DNA of 64,000 nucleotides from contig JBCFYV010009882.1 in assembly GCA_039000515.1 (NCBI GenBank), positions 48,373,639-48,437,638 of the forward strand, given 5' to 3'. Source of the DNA: Timema cristinae. Taxonomy: Eukaryota; Arthropoda; Insecta; Phasmatodea; Timematidae. The translations under genes and the position numbers were made by a program. Below, piece by piece: positions 11,258 through 22,400 of this stretch; positions within the stretch are counted from its first letter, which is position 1, and each line of letters opens with the position of its first letter. The notes beneath the pieces were generated by a model, which was given only the letters and a program-made list of their open reading frames with translations, did no database searches and had not been told where the DNA came from.

Positions 11258-11592
11258 CAATATGTTGTAATACTGTTAAAAAGGTTTATGAATGTTTTTT
11301 CTTCTGTGTGTAGTAGTAATAGATATTCAATTTTTTCACATTTATAGTGTTGTTAATAATATTAATATTAACAACACTATAAATGTGAAAAAAAATTGAA
11401 TATCTATTACTACTACACATAGAAGAAAAAACATTCATAAACCTTTTTAACAGTATTACAACATATTGGTGACCTGGCGGTCTAGAGTTAAAGTGTCAGA
11501 CTTATGTGCTGTGTTCCGGGGTTCATTCCTCGGTCCTGGCACAAATTTATCTGATTGCCAAACCCTTCCTTCACCTCTGACAAGACGATATT
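11134..11592. repeat. 459-bp near-perfect palindrome
   Basis: Two inverted arms (about 11134-11357 and 11367-11592) around a short AT-rich centre (AATAATATTAATATT). The left arm is the head half of the SINE at 10957-11257 plus about 100 bp of its flank; the right arm is the same sequence in reverse. By eye the arms differ by about one substitution and a 2-base difference in a poly-A run, plus isolated changes. Confidence 0.93.
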
Positions 11593-11732
11593 TAAAACAG
11601 TCATATAGGTTTGTTGTATAGATCTAAAATTTAACTGTCAGAAGTGACAGCTGCTAAACACATGTTTTTGCAGATCATATGGTTCGGCGGAGGGATACAT
11701 AATTTGGTCTAGTAACTTTTCAGAGCTATCAG

Positions 11733-12015
11733 CTGTCAGTCAGCACCAAAGAAGTCGTGTGGGACCTATATTTTACCTGCCCCTTAAAAGCAACTGGAAG
11801 TGAACATCTGCCTAATGGAATTATTTTCAGGTCTTCAGTGTAGAATTTAACCATCAAATTTTTCTTTATAATTCATACATCCTGAAAATGTTTAATGTAT
11901 AACCTTTCTGACATAGCACAGCAGATAGCCCCAGTGTCTAGATGTCCAATCATTTGAACACCATTTAGTGTAACCTCAATACTGAATGGTAACCTCTCAG
12001 CATCAGAGTGATTGA
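11733..12015 (-). pseudogene. Gypsy protease N-terminal part
   Basis: Minus-strand frames read IGHLDTGAICCAMSERLYIK (about 11890-11960) with the aspartic-protease D-T-G-A intact, followed in a shifted frame by LGRCSLPVAFKGQ (about 11790-11825) and SLVLTDS, where the 2.8-kb insertion interrupts it. It lies between gag and the protease C-terminus at 8845-8933. Confidence 0.8.
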
Positions 12016-12017
12016 GA

Positions 12018-12815
12018 TTAAAAAAAACTAAATGTTTCCTGTCCTCCCTCCTTTTCCTCTATTTCCATAAAGTTAGAGGTGACCCGCTTGAATTTTGAAG
12101 GACAAATTCTTTTTAAGTGCCCCCTACATTTACAAATGGCACAAACATAAATGACAAACCTGCACTGCGGTGTTGAGTGATTTGTGTTGACGCAAACAGC
12201 ACAAGGAAAAAAGGAATCAAAATTCTGTTTGGGAGGACGATTATTCCTGCCCTGTTGACTAGCGGCCATTTTGAAAATTTCTGGTTCCCTTTTAACATAT
12301 ATATCTTCAAAAAATGTTTTTGCCGCAATCGCCTGCTGAGCGATCTCCCTAGCTTTGATAGTGGTTAACTATGAGGGGTACTCAGTAATTAAGCAAACTT
12401 TCTTGTCTTGTATACCCATCACAAATTTGTCAAGAAGTGCAAAATCTAGGTGTGTTCCAAACATACAACTGGAAACCAGATACTGAACTCTAGCGGCCCA
12501 GTCTGCTACTGATTCATTAGGCCCACAACATGCATTATAAAATTCAGATCGTTCCTTAAAAACCGAAACCACAGGTGAATAATGTGCATTTAACAAAGCT
12601 ATCAAATCCACATACCATTTAGTCTCAGGATTATCAGGCACACATAAATTTATTAACAACTTAAAAGCAACCTGATTTAAATGACTCTGTAGTGTTTCAC
12701 ACTCTTTAGCTTCCAATCCATTAAGCTTAATAAAATTCGCCAACTTTCTCTTGAAAATATTCCAGTCATCTCCAGCGAGATTAAATTCCCTGAGATGTCC
12801 AAAATAACCAGCCAA
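12018..12815 (-). pseudogene. Gypsy gag with two zinc knuckles, frameshifted
   Basis: Gag of the gypsy element. The ATG at 12815 opens MAGYFGHLREFNLAGDDWNI, a K02A2.6-like gag start, and a 148-codon frame runs to 12369. The nucleocapsid part follows in another frame (12018-12269) with two perfect CX2CX4HX4C knuckles, CAVCVNTNHSTPQC and CAICKCRGHLKRIC. The break lies around 12270-12370. The protease D-T-G-A follows directly. The start codon is about 55 bases inside the 5' LTR, leaving a short leader. Confidence 0.88.
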
Positions 12816-12869
12816 GGCCGAGCTTGAAATTGCTGAACTTAGTTACTTGGATCCCATCTTCATCATCAA

Positions 12870-13096
12870 TGTAATGTTGCTGAATTAGTTTAACTTATAG
12901 ATTCTTTAAGCATTGTCTGCTATACTTTTTATTTTACATGATATCAATGAATAGTTGCATTTAAACACAACTTCCTAATTCATTGCTCACAAACACAACA
13001 ATGATGAACAACATATATTTTACCATGTCATAGATTACAGATATCACAGCACTGCCCAAGGTCTTAAAAGTTAAGGTCCAATCATTGAATATTCCA
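12870..13096 (-). repeat. 5' LTR of the gypsy element
   Basis: Direct repeat of 479-705. Flanked on its outer side by GAAAG (13097-13101). The minus-strand leader directly inside it begins TTGATGATGAAGATGGGATC; no primer-binding site is obvious. Confidence 0.9.
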
Positions 13097-13101
13097 GAAA
13101 G

Positions 13102-14064
13102 TGTAAAGAAACTGTAAGTGTGAAAAGTGAAAGAAGAACTGAAGAAATTAGCATGATTGTTCATATTTAGGCCTATCCTGATTATCCTTTCAGATTGGCT
13201 CCCTTCACTATCACTTACTGGTGCTTTAATTAATGTACAGTTTTCCTAAATTGTCTTATTCTATATTATCATAGAGTAGTATATTATGGTTTAAGACAAA
13301 TATAAAGTCAACTATCGGTAAACTGTATCCCTTAATAAGTTTTCATTTGAAAAACAAACATTATTTTGTTACGTTCTGATAGTCACCAAAATTGCTAAAG
13401 ACATTTTATTAAATTATACATTTAAAAAAATCAATCAACAGCTTAATATCCTCAAATGATATTTGTTTAAGAAGACAAGTATACATTCTTATTTATCACT
13501 TAAAACAATCTCCGGATATCCATTTTAATCAAAGCCATTCCCTTATGGATAATCAAGAAACTGTGCATAGAGATAAAAAAATAACTCTGTACTTAATCCA
13601 TCCTCACTTAACTTTCTCCACACTTCCCTCTACTTTCATTATCCTATCATTAAGCTATCCTTTATTTGAGGCAAAAATCTATGACTTGGGTCTAAAAAAA
13701 CTTATTCACAATACAACAAATATTTAAATAACAACGGAAACTAAGTTGAAAAGTAGCTGAAGGTATGTAGAATTGGATAAAAAAAAATAGTACTGTAGTT
13801 TTTACTTTATTGCAAAGGTCTTTACTTAAAAACACCCTCATATTAATATTACTATTGTCAATAATTTAGCACACAATATCTGAATATTCGCTATACTGAT
13901 AAATATGTAAGAATACAAAACTGTTAAATAACATGAATTTTATAAAAAAGTACCTACTATATGTATTCTAGATTTGAGATAAATTTGAAATTTTCAAAAT
14001 TTTCAAGACAGTTTGGCTAATTTAATATTGGCAAAAATGGATAGGACCATTATATTAATAGTCG
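13102..14064. other. AT-rich spacer, no gene seen
   Basis: No coding similarity, repeat pair or RNA-like structure recognised. The 60-codon frame at 13545 is low-complexity and not taken as a gene. Confidence 0.5.
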
Positions 14065-14392
14065 GTGACCTGGCGGTCTAGGGGTAAGGTGTCAGACTTC
14101 TGTGCTGGGGTTCCAAGGTTCAATCCTCGGTCCCGGCACAGATGTATCTGATTGCCAAAACCTTCCTTCATCTCTGACAAGACATGTACTAATCAAAACT
14201 TGTGAATGTGTGGAAAGACAGGCCTACACAGTGGTTCAGATCCCAAGTTAAACTGTAGGTCCTCCATTTCATCTCACAATCACCCTACTATACACATTAG
14301 CGTGAGGATAACCCGAACGGGTGGTAAGACGTGGGGCTAATAATAATATTAATAATAATATTAATAATAATAATAATATTAATAATAATAAT
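14065..14392 (+). mobile_element. tRNA-derived SINE (family 1), long-spacer variant
   Basis: Plus-strand copy: head GTGACCTGGCGGTCTAGGGG (14065), box B-like GGTTCAATCC (about 14118), body with the extra spacer (TACTAATCAAAACTTG), the conserved 3' tail region with AACCCGAACGGG (about 14310), then a degenerate (TAA)n tail to about 14392. Flanks do not show a clear target duplication. Confidence 0.9.
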
Positions 14393-15049
14393 CTTCTTTA
14401 TCTTCTGCATTATGAGTTGTGCTCCCACAAGGGTGTAACAAGAAATTTAATATATGTAGGAAGGAGATATTCTATAAACCTTAATATTTACTATTTGTTG
14501 ATGATCCTAATCATCCTATAGTCTAATCTAAAGTTTATTTGCTTCTAATATATGTATAGTTCATCTACTAATAGATATACTGTATTTAAAATAAAATAAC
14601 CCTACAATTATATAATATATGACCTGCATTCCAAACAACATTTTCTAAACCAATCGCCGTTATGTTATGGTCAATTTTAATGTCACACAAATTTTAATCG
14701 TAGTAAACCATATCACTAAATAAATTACACAATTACAAGTGTTTCTCATAGTATGTCAAATAACTTTTAATTTGGTATTCAAGCTTAACATAATGTTTGT
14801 TGAGCCACTAATTTTGCCCAAATTACATAACATTTCATTATAAAATATTAAATACATTTTTTGCTTTCTCTTTTGATGAACTGTATGAAACATCTTAAAA
14901 TGCATACTTTTGTATTGTATTGACTGTACATTAGTCAGGCAACATGAAACCCAGATGAAACCTGAAGATTTGGTAGCTGTAGCGGTATTGATGTATTGGA
15001 TTGTGCCATGACACAGTGCTATAATTTGAAAACATCCATCAAAAGAATT
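14393..15049. other. AT-rich spacer, no gene seen
   Basis: Short frames only. The minus-strand 109-codon frame at 14756-15085 crosses the hAT end and has no recognisable domain. Confidence 0.45.
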
Positions 15050-15057
15050 ATCTAAAA

Positions 15058-15072
15058 CAGTGGTTCTCAACC
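15058..15072 (+). repeat. Left terminal inverted repeat of the hAT element
   Basis: CAGTGGTTCTCAACC, adjacent to target-site copy ATCTAAAA at 15050-15057. Confidence 0.92.
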
Positions 15073-15464
15073 TTTTTATTGACATGCACCCTTCTCACCA
15101 CATGTCAGAATGTCATTCCCCCTCCAAGATTGCCTAAATCAAAAGTTGTGTTCTGAATAACATACATATTATATTGAAAACTTATTTTTTTCTATATTAG
15201 TACATAAATACATATTACTTTGATTATGTTTACTGTGGAGCTTTACAAATTTAGTAGCAATATAAAATGTTGGTGTATTTAAAAACTCAAACAAAAGGTT
15301 TTTTTTTTTTGTTTACATAACTAATTTATTAACAGATTCCTTCAATGAGTCACAAGTTCAGATGGCAATTACAGTCAATGAGAAAATTGTAATTGTTTTT
15401 TCTTGGCCAATTCTTGGATACGTGCAAGAGTGTTTAAAAGGGCACAACGCAGATCACTTTCAAA

Positions 15465-17160
15465 CTATAATCTACTTCGTTGCTTTGTTTTCACTTGCAA
15501 GAGAGTTGAAAATTCTGACTCACAAATATTTGTTGATACAATTGGAAGCAATGTATAGATAGCTCTTTCTGCCACTTTTGGGTAAGGATCGCACATCAAA
15601 GGCCAAAATTCTGTGACTGATTTTTCAATGAACATATCTCTTGCTCCCAATTAGTCTTCAGCTCCAGAAATTCATCTTGGTAATCATCAGAAACTTTTTC
15701 AACTGACAATTTTAATGGATTTTGCACTAAATCCAGCTTCTCATCACTGAGTTCGGGGAAATATAGACAGAATTAATTTTCCAGTGCTATCAAATGCTGC
15801 AAAATTTCAATTTTAGCAAATTCTGTTGGCACTTGCTCATCACCACCACCACAACAAGAACTGATGACAGGAAATTATGCCATGTTTGAAAAACAATCTT
15901 GACCTTTATATTCCAATTTTCCATCCTACTCATGAAAGCATTCAAGTAATCAAAGCATTTTATGATGTTTTTATTTCTTCCTTGCATCTTAAGATTCAGT
16001 TTATTCAGCTGCTCAAAAATGTCAACCAAATAGGCAAGGTGCATGATCGTTTCCTCATCATTCAACCAGGCAAGAAATCCCATCTTACCCTGAGCTCCAA
16101 AAAATAATCTAAGGTCATCTCTAATCTTAAATACTCGCTCAGCTACATTTCCTCTTGAGAGCCAAAGAACAATGTGTGGAAAAGAAGCAAATGATGGCCT
16201 GCATCCATGTCAATACATAACTGCTTGAAAAGACGCAAATTGAGAGCTCCTCTTTTGACAAAATTTACAATTTTAATTATTTGTTCAAAATCCGTCAGTA
16301 GTGGGGCTGAAAGTGTTTTTGAGGCCAGTGCCTGACTATGGATCATACAATGAATGCATTTCATTTTTGGAGCTCGCTTTTCCACACTATCTTTAAATCC
16401 AGATTTTGTCCCCAACATAGCTGGTGCTCCATCTATACAGCACTCACAGACATTACCCCACAAAAGATTTTCCGATTCAAAAAAAGATTAAACCTTTTCC
16501 AAAATATATGAGGCCCTAGTAGTTGTTTCAAGAGGAGAACAAAAGAGAAACTCCTCTTTAAATGAACCAAAGTGGACATATCTTGCAAACACCAAGAACT
16601 GGGAACATGATGGCACATTAGGTGATGCATCAAGTTTAATTGAGAAAAGGCGAAATGCTGCTGACTATCTCCTGCACAACATGATCCTTGATTTCAATGG
16701 CCATTTCGCTGATTCTCCTTTGAAAAGTACTGTTTGATAATGAAACGGCAGCAAGTTTTATCTCCAATACATTTTCCACCATTTTGAGAGTGCAAGGTTT
16801 GATCTAAGTCTCCCCAATTTGTGGGTTATTTCTGCTTTACTATCTCCAGTGATACAACATAAGAAGCTTCAGTAGCCTTGTGGTCATTTCTTGGAATGGC
16901 CCTGTTGAATCCAGCTTCATCTTTTTTAGGGAGCATTTCCATGATGTTAAGTAAAAAAACTTTTGTCCTTGTCCTTGTGTTGAGAATGAACATTTTGCAA
17001 ATGTTTCTTCAATTGGTTGGTTTCGTAGAATCATTTTACACATCTTTGCTACAGATTACACATTGATGTTGTTCCTCTTTATTGATAATGATGGATATGA
17101 ATCCATACTTAATATATGAATAATCGTAGCATCTTTTTTTGACACTCATGTTGGGATCCA
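15465..17160 (-). pseudogene. hAT transposase, ZBED5/FAM200/SCAND3-like, broken
   Basis: Transposase-derived protein spread over several minus-strand frames. The N-terminus near 17150-17040 reads KRCYDYSYIKYGFIS and HQCVICSK, the usual opening of ZBED5/FAM200-type hAT proteins with a BED-like C-x2-C pair. The catalytic region shows CECCIDGAPAMLGTKSGF (about 16440), KCIHCMIHSQALASKTL (about 16350) and MGFLAWLNDEETIMHLAYL (about 16080). The C-terminus has the hAT dimerisation motif: AERAIYTLLPIVSTNICES, then FSTLLQVKTKQRSRL (15465-15560). Stops and shifts at several points rule out a working product. There are human domesticated relatives in this family, but nothing suggests domestication here because the frame is broken. 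Confidence 0.9.
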
Positions 17161-17894
17161 AAATCTGTTGATAAAAAACAATAAAAAGTCAAACTAAAGT
17201 GAATGCACCAACAATACACCGATAATGAGATGTGTGATTGCTGCCTGCACCCTCTGTGTAATAAAATGGACTGTATGGGAAGAGATGAGGCAACTTGCTG
17301 ATTGAATACCTGCAGTCCAAATTATGGATATGTTCCTTGTAGCTGCAAAGTGCACAAGGTCTTAGTTTGAAGGCACTGCTGTTCAAGAATAAACTGCTGA
17401 ACACCATTCAGCAAGTCCAGTGTGCAAAGCTAAACAAATTGTCTATAAGCTAAGGACAAGGATCAACACAACCACTTGCGGTAAAGTTTTCCACTACAGC
17501 TTAACTACAAAAGCATGTGCAATCATCTCAACTCTAAAGTACAGCTCCCAACAAAAGAGCTGTTGGTCCCACCAGATTAAGAAAGCAGAAGTCCATACAA
17601 GTACCGCTATTCTTTACAAGTTGCCACAGTGGACCAAGGGAGGACGGGGGAAGGAACAGTCTATAGAGCAAGAAAAGATGAACAAACAATAACTATAAAT
17701 GGAATATCTACACAAATAAAAAATAAAAGTTTTGCTTTACTTTTTATTTAATCTGTGTTATACAATAAAGTGTGATGTCATTTAGATTATGCAAAGTCTG
17801 AAATATTGAGGTTTGAAGAAAAAATGTTTTTTCAAACAGTTTTAGTCTGTGGTCTTAATCCCCCATAAAGCCCTAGAATCCCCCCTACCCCACT

Positions 17895-17909
17895 GGTTGA
17901 GAAGCCCTG
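17895..17909 (-). repeat. Right terminal inverted repeat of the hAT element
   Basis: Opposite-strand reading CAGGGCTTCTCAACC, adjacent to target-site copy ATCTAAAA at 17910-17917. Confidence 0.92.
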
Positions 17910-17917
17910 ATCTAAAA

Positions 17918-20380
17918 TATATGTATATCTACTAGAAAATAAAATATGTTGATAATCAGCTGTTTTAAATTTGCGTTGCAATGCATCATGGATCAACATA
18001 CAGTGTGTGAAATGCTGCGTCACTCAAGCAGATTCTGCTTTCTATTTTCAGTGAATGTGTGAATCAAGCTTTAGAGAGCCTTTTGCCTCTCCGGCATATA
18101 TTGGGGCGTTATGTCCTTGCAGGTAGGCTAGGATATAGACTTCAACGCCTTTTTATTTATATTAGTTTTGACGGTCCCTCGCTGGGCTTTCTTAAAGCAC
18201 CTGCGGGAAATCACCTTTGTGGCTGCCCCTGTTCTGTCCCCCAATTCAACCTGAGTCCCAGAGGCAAGAGTGGGCAGTTCAACCATGGTCAAAAATAGTT
18301 TTGTTCCCCAGGAGTGGCCCGGCGCAGTCTCCCGGGAAGAATCTGGAGAGGTTTCCCAAGGAGGAGTGGGGGTGTGGTGGGGGGCTGTGGAGAACTCAGG
18401 GGCGGCGGTGGTGGTGGTGGTGGTGGTGGTGGTGGTGGAGACAACCTCTGAGGAGTCCCCTCCTGTGACAATTGAGGGGCTACCAGGGTTGGAGCGCAAT
18501 TTTGAATATTGTCTCGAATAGAGACCAATGGTTAGGGTCATGAGGATAAATTTGCTACATTGACTGTGCAATGGCAGTTAGTACATTTAATATTCTTGCT
18601 GACCATGGCTATATGAGGTCTGAAATACAAGCGCTTGCAGTATATATACATCCATTGCAAGCCTGGGCTTATCGGAATTTATTTTTGGTTTGACTCTCCA
18701 GGACTTTTCTCTACCTTCCATTTTGGAGAGGCCTGAGACAGACCCTTACCGTTAATGCCTAATTTAGGAGACTCGCGAGGTGTATCCTTAACCACCTGTC
18801 CACAATTTGCAAAAGTTGGTTTACCACAGCATCGTAAACTCCTGGTATTGAAGCAGCGCTAAGGGTTGGGGACATACAACCGGACGTGTAGAAATGTTCG
18901 GACCTCCTTTAGAGGGGTAAGAGTCGCAAAGGTGAGAAAATATGAATCTTGTCTTTTATTTCATATTCATTCTTATTTATTGAAATTCTGTACTATTTGG
19001 TGACATGTTGAGATGCAAGACCCTAATAGATTTCCTGAATTGTCATGGAAATAACACTCAAAACAAGTGACCATTCCCTTGCAAGCATTGAGGACCTTGT
19101 GTGATTCCACCTTTACCTGTAGCCGAGCTGCTCAACGGTAATCTTGTTATTGCCATTATATTGGAAGTCTGAATGTCAGTTGTGGTTTGAATAATGAGCG
19201 TGCCATCATGCCATTTTCTAATCTTTCGAGGATAAATGGGCTGACAAGTTTGAGATTCTCATCATACTCTGCTCCAAACATTACCTGCTAACAGGAATGG
19301 GGCCTCACCATTTCCTAGATTTCCTTTGTAATGTTATTTATTTGCCCCTAAAGAATATGTGAGAGCATTGACAATAATATCGTCCTAACTTTATAAACGT
19401 ATCTTATTTCATTTAAATTATAATCTATTACATGAGCACTTTTTCTTACAAGAAGGTACACGCTACTGTAAGTGACGTCAGAATGTACCAGTCAAGTCAA
19501 GCTGACAATATGAGATTTTTAAATAATAACTTCCTCTTCTCGAATGATCAAATAGAGATTTTAAAATGTAACTTGAGTCAGTTTCCGGCTCTCGAACCTC
19601 CTAGTAACACCGAGATGTTTTTGTCTTGTATTTTAATTTTTTATAACACGACCTTCTAGAAGCTTCCATGAGTAATGGATATATACAAAGAATGGTTCAA
19701 TGAAAGGGCACTTGGAGTCCAGTCCTTGAAGTACTCGGGACTGCAGCTCCTGTCCGGGATACCTACGATCGTGCTATAGGTCGCGTAAATAGTTCGTCGA
19801 CGACATGATCTATTTTCTCTTGAAATGAACCGAGATTTAGAAATAAAAGGGCAATTATCAGCTAATTAAACGGTAATATCTCATCAATTGTGACCCAAGA
19901 CAGGGATCCGTATGTCCGAAACTTCATAATTGGTGCCATCGACGATTAAAATGATAACGTCATACCTTCTAGATTAGGCTGGACAGCCTTACCCGTTTAC
20001 ACCTCTTTTCAATGTTACAACGTTGTGAGGGGCTGAGCAGTAAGTTGCCAGCAGGGTTTGGCAGAATGGTGCCAGCAGACAATAAAATATCAGCTTTGTC
20101 AATGGAGTTGGCCGGACCATTTTGGGATAATCTGCAAAGTACTTGGAGCGTAAGCCCAGGGTGATCAGGTTAGTGCTACCACATAAGGCTCTGTATACAC
20201 TCCCGACAGAGAGTCCCACACGACGCTAGACATAACTTTTACATGAGGCATCACATGGCGGAAATCAAGTCATCAGAGCAAGTGAATGCAGGAAAGTGCA
20301 AATGTTAAGTCTGGAATCTTCATGAACGCAATAAATATTTTCTCAAAGTAGGGTAACCAGATATTTTCTGAATCAGGTCC
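17918..20380. other. Unassigned region, locally GC-richer
   Basis: Between the hAT element and a purine-rich tract the base composition rises around 18050-18520 and 19700-20230. Short frames exist on both strands (for example 19432-19659 and 19989-20219) but none shows a domain I recognise. A (GGT)n run lies at 18403-18438. The region could be a decayed repeat or non-coding host sequence. Confidence 0.4.
18403..18438. repeat. (GGT)n microsatellite
   Basis: About 12 tandem GGT units. They create proline-, valine- and tryptophan-run open frames on both strands at 18128-18571, which are composition artefacts. Confidence 0.9.
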
Positions 20381-20517
20381 CTTTTACTTAGATATTGTTA
20401 CCGGCGCACCTCCATGACGGAGCTCAAGTGCAATGGTATCCAATAATTGTCTGAGAAAAGCCACATATGTTGCTAATGTTGTTAACAGATGGGCCAAAAG
20501 CTTTTGCACAGTAGTGA

Positions 20518-20642
20518 ATGGCAGGGAAAGGAAAAAAGGAAGAAAGAAGCAAAAAGCAGGGGAAAGTGAAAGAAAAGGAAAAAAGTGGGAAGAAGAAAAC
20601 GTTGTGAAAGCAAAGAGAAAAGTAAAGATAAAGGAATGCTTG
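20518..20642 (+). repeat. Polypurine tract of about 120 bp
   Basis: Almost unbroken A/G strand from the GGCAGGGAAAGG segment to AAAGATAAAGGAATG, with very few pyrimidines. It produces the lysine-rich and phenylalanine-rich open frames at 20384-20705, which I do not take as genes. Confidence 0.85.
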
Positions 20643-20705
20643 CCCCACACGAGGTACATCCTGCACAGAAGTGACCCCTCTAAGTCACCTCTTACAACAC
20701 GCTAG

Positions 20706-22194
20706 GTATAACTGTGGGACTTTTCCAAGCCCCCCAACCTGTAGAAAAATTTTGTTTTATTCTTCATAAAAAAAATCTCGCAAATTCAGTGTGCATTTCC
20801 AATCCATTTAATCAGCAACATACCCAAATCTTCTGAAAAGCACTAGCAGTTCACACAGTGGGTGTGGACCATCCATGACCCACTGGTCACCTATTAAAAT
20901 GTAATTTTATTCGAGTTTATGTCATCCCAGCAATAAATGAATCTAAAGATAACATGTAAAATTAAAAAGAATTAAAGAAAATTAATATAAAAAATATATA
21001 TTTCTCCAGGCAATTTAGCATACATGAAGAAATCTATTTTTAAATTTGAAAAAAAAGACAGATGTAAACACATAAAAACCTAAAAAAAGAAATCAGTTGT
21101 AAACACATAAATACCTTAAAAAAAACAATCAAAATATCAAGAAAATCATATTTTTGCATAATTAATTTGTAAGATAAGAAATTTAACACAGATATACAGT
21201 AAAACATGAACAGAGTCAAAACGGTATTAATAAATATTGCAGAGCTAGTTTACTTTGAGTTAAATGAGAAGTGGGAATGAAAGAACTATCCAGTATTGGG
21301 AGAGGGAGGTGGGAAGAGCCTGTGAAATTAGAGGGCACTCAAATCATAAGTTTAACATAATCTGTGAAACCAAACATTATGATTCTAATGTAACATAAGG
21401 CTCAAAATATGCGAAATTAATTATGTTAATTGCTTTCAGCAAGTAAAACTCATACACACACATAAAAATAGGTTTTCAGGAATATCTAAGGTATTTATTG
21501 AATAAAATCTAGTAGAGTTAACATTGTTGTTATCAATCCCGACTTTGACCAAAGAGTCGATTTTATTTAAGCCAGTTGAACTTAGGTTAGTGGGGTGGGG
21601 GGAGTGGAGGCTGGAAGGTTGGGTTTGTTTCCATACTAATTTTGATGTTCTTATAATCCACCCCTAAACTTAAGCGTGAAAGAGGAGGAAGAGAAATGTG
21701 AGGTCAGACATAGATGGCAGCTCTGTATCTTTGAGAAAATAAGTGGCGGTCAATATTCATATATTACTCTCCATATTGTTGTAAGGGTTGAAACTTAAAC
21801 GTTTGGTCTCCTTCGACCCCATATATGTATAAAAGCTTCTGCTGTATGCCTGTAGCTCTATAAACAATTTGCACCCAGGCTTTGCGCTTCTAAATTTGGT
21901 TGAGTAGAAGTAAATAAAGAAATAGGCTAAAATTGAAGAAAACAAAATCCAAACTAACAGAAATATTAAAATGGAAGAGTAAATGGGTTTTTCTCACTCT
22001 GTCAATCCCTCAACTTACTCAATGATGTATTAAAATTATCATGTGTATCCAGGTATTAAGAGTTTTGATCATTTGTGCATGGATACCCAATAGGCAACAT
22101 CCATTGAGATATTTGGATAAAAGATTAGCAAAATAATAAACTCTGAAAAGATTATTTTAAGAAAATAGTTATCTTAGTGTATTTTTCTAAAAAA
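20706..22194. other. AT-rich spacer, no gene seen
   Basis: No coding similarity. A G-rich patch lies at 21588-21626 within otherwise AT-rich DNA. Confidence 0.45.
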
Positions 22195-22400
22195 AATAAC
22201 CAGATCTTACCACCTGTTCAGGTTGTATAAATATAATTATAACTACTCTAATGGTGTAGGGATGAGGAAGGACGCAATTTAGAAGTAATCTACCCACATT
22301 TATGTGGAAGGAAAGTGGTAAACTATCTAAGAAAAACCACCCTCAGTAGACTCGACCAAGATTCAAACCCCAATTTTCTCGTCATCAGCAAGCCATTTTA
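22195..22400 (-). repeat. Family-2 SINE remnant
   Basis: On the minus strand it reads GGGGTTTGAATCTTGGTCGA, then TACTGAGGGTGGTTTTTC and ACCTGAACAGGTGGTAAGAT, the same order of blocks as the family-2 SINE at 54070-54300 (box B-like segment, GTACTGAGGGTAGGTTTTCC, tail AACCCGAAAGGCTAGTAA). Diverged; head incomplete. Confidence 0.6.

Larger units (their letters stand above)
8934..11723. mobile_element. Unidentified 2.8-kb insertion within the gypsy protease
   Basis: The gypsy protease is interrupted by 2790 bp flanked by a 9-bp direct repeat AGCTATCAG (8925-8933 and 11724-11732). Its inner part is AT-rich with no frame longer than about 60 codons and no clear terminal inverted repeat. A possible splice donor lies at 10211 (GTTGGTAAGTTTG). 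It carries a SINE and a large palindrome near its right end. The 9-bp duplication would suit a Mutator-like element or a LINE-type insertion, but I cannot assign a class. One copy of the 9-mer could be coincidental, though the gypsy coding flanks on both sides support an insertion. Confidence 0.6.
479..13096 (-). mobile_element. Ty3/gypsy LTR retrotransposon, decayed, with nested insertions
   Basis: Complete outline of a Ty3/gypsy element read on the minus strand. The two LTRs (479-705 and 12870-13096) are each 227 bp, begin TGTAATGTTG and end in TTCCA, and are flanked by a perfect 5-bp target duplication, GAAAG (474-478 and 13097-13101). Gag, protease, reverse transcriptase, RNase H and integrase fragments occur in that order from right to left. 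Removing the copia insertion (3667-8844) and the unidentified block (8934-11723) leaves about 4.6 kb, a compact gypsy length. By eye the LTRs differ at about 15 sites plus two indels. Stops and frameshifts lie throughout. No env-like frame is seen. Family placement rests on motif order (RNase H before integrase) and is firm; the clade is not resolved. Confidence 0.93.
15058..17909 (-). mobile_element. Complete but inactive hAT DNA transposon
   Basis: A 2852-bp element with terminal inverted repeats and an exact 8-bp target duplication ATCTAAAA (15050-15057 and 17910-17917), the signature of hAT elements. The left terminus is CAGTGGTTCTCAACC and the right terminus on the opposite strand is CAGGGCTTCTCAACC, matching at 13 of 15. 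A decayed hAT transposase fills 15465-17160 on the minus strand. The perfect target duplication shows both ends are original, although the coding part is broken. Confidence 0.95.

Noticed and set aside
479..13096. Endogenous retrovirus with an envelope gene
   Set aside because: No third frame with signal peptide or membrane segments exists between integrase and the 3' LTR; only about 380 bp lie there.
15465..17160. Domesticated ZBED5/FAM200-like host gene
   Set aside because: The frame is broken by stops and shifts and still sits between hAT termini with a target duplication.
18128..18571. Several long overlapping open frames with proline, valine or tryptophan runs
   Set aside because: They are produced by the (GGT)n microsatellite read in different frames on both strands.
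20384..20705. Lysine-rich plus-strand and phenylalanine-rich minus-strand frames
   Set aside because: Both come from the polypurine tract; such biased composition gives few stops and no domain is seen.
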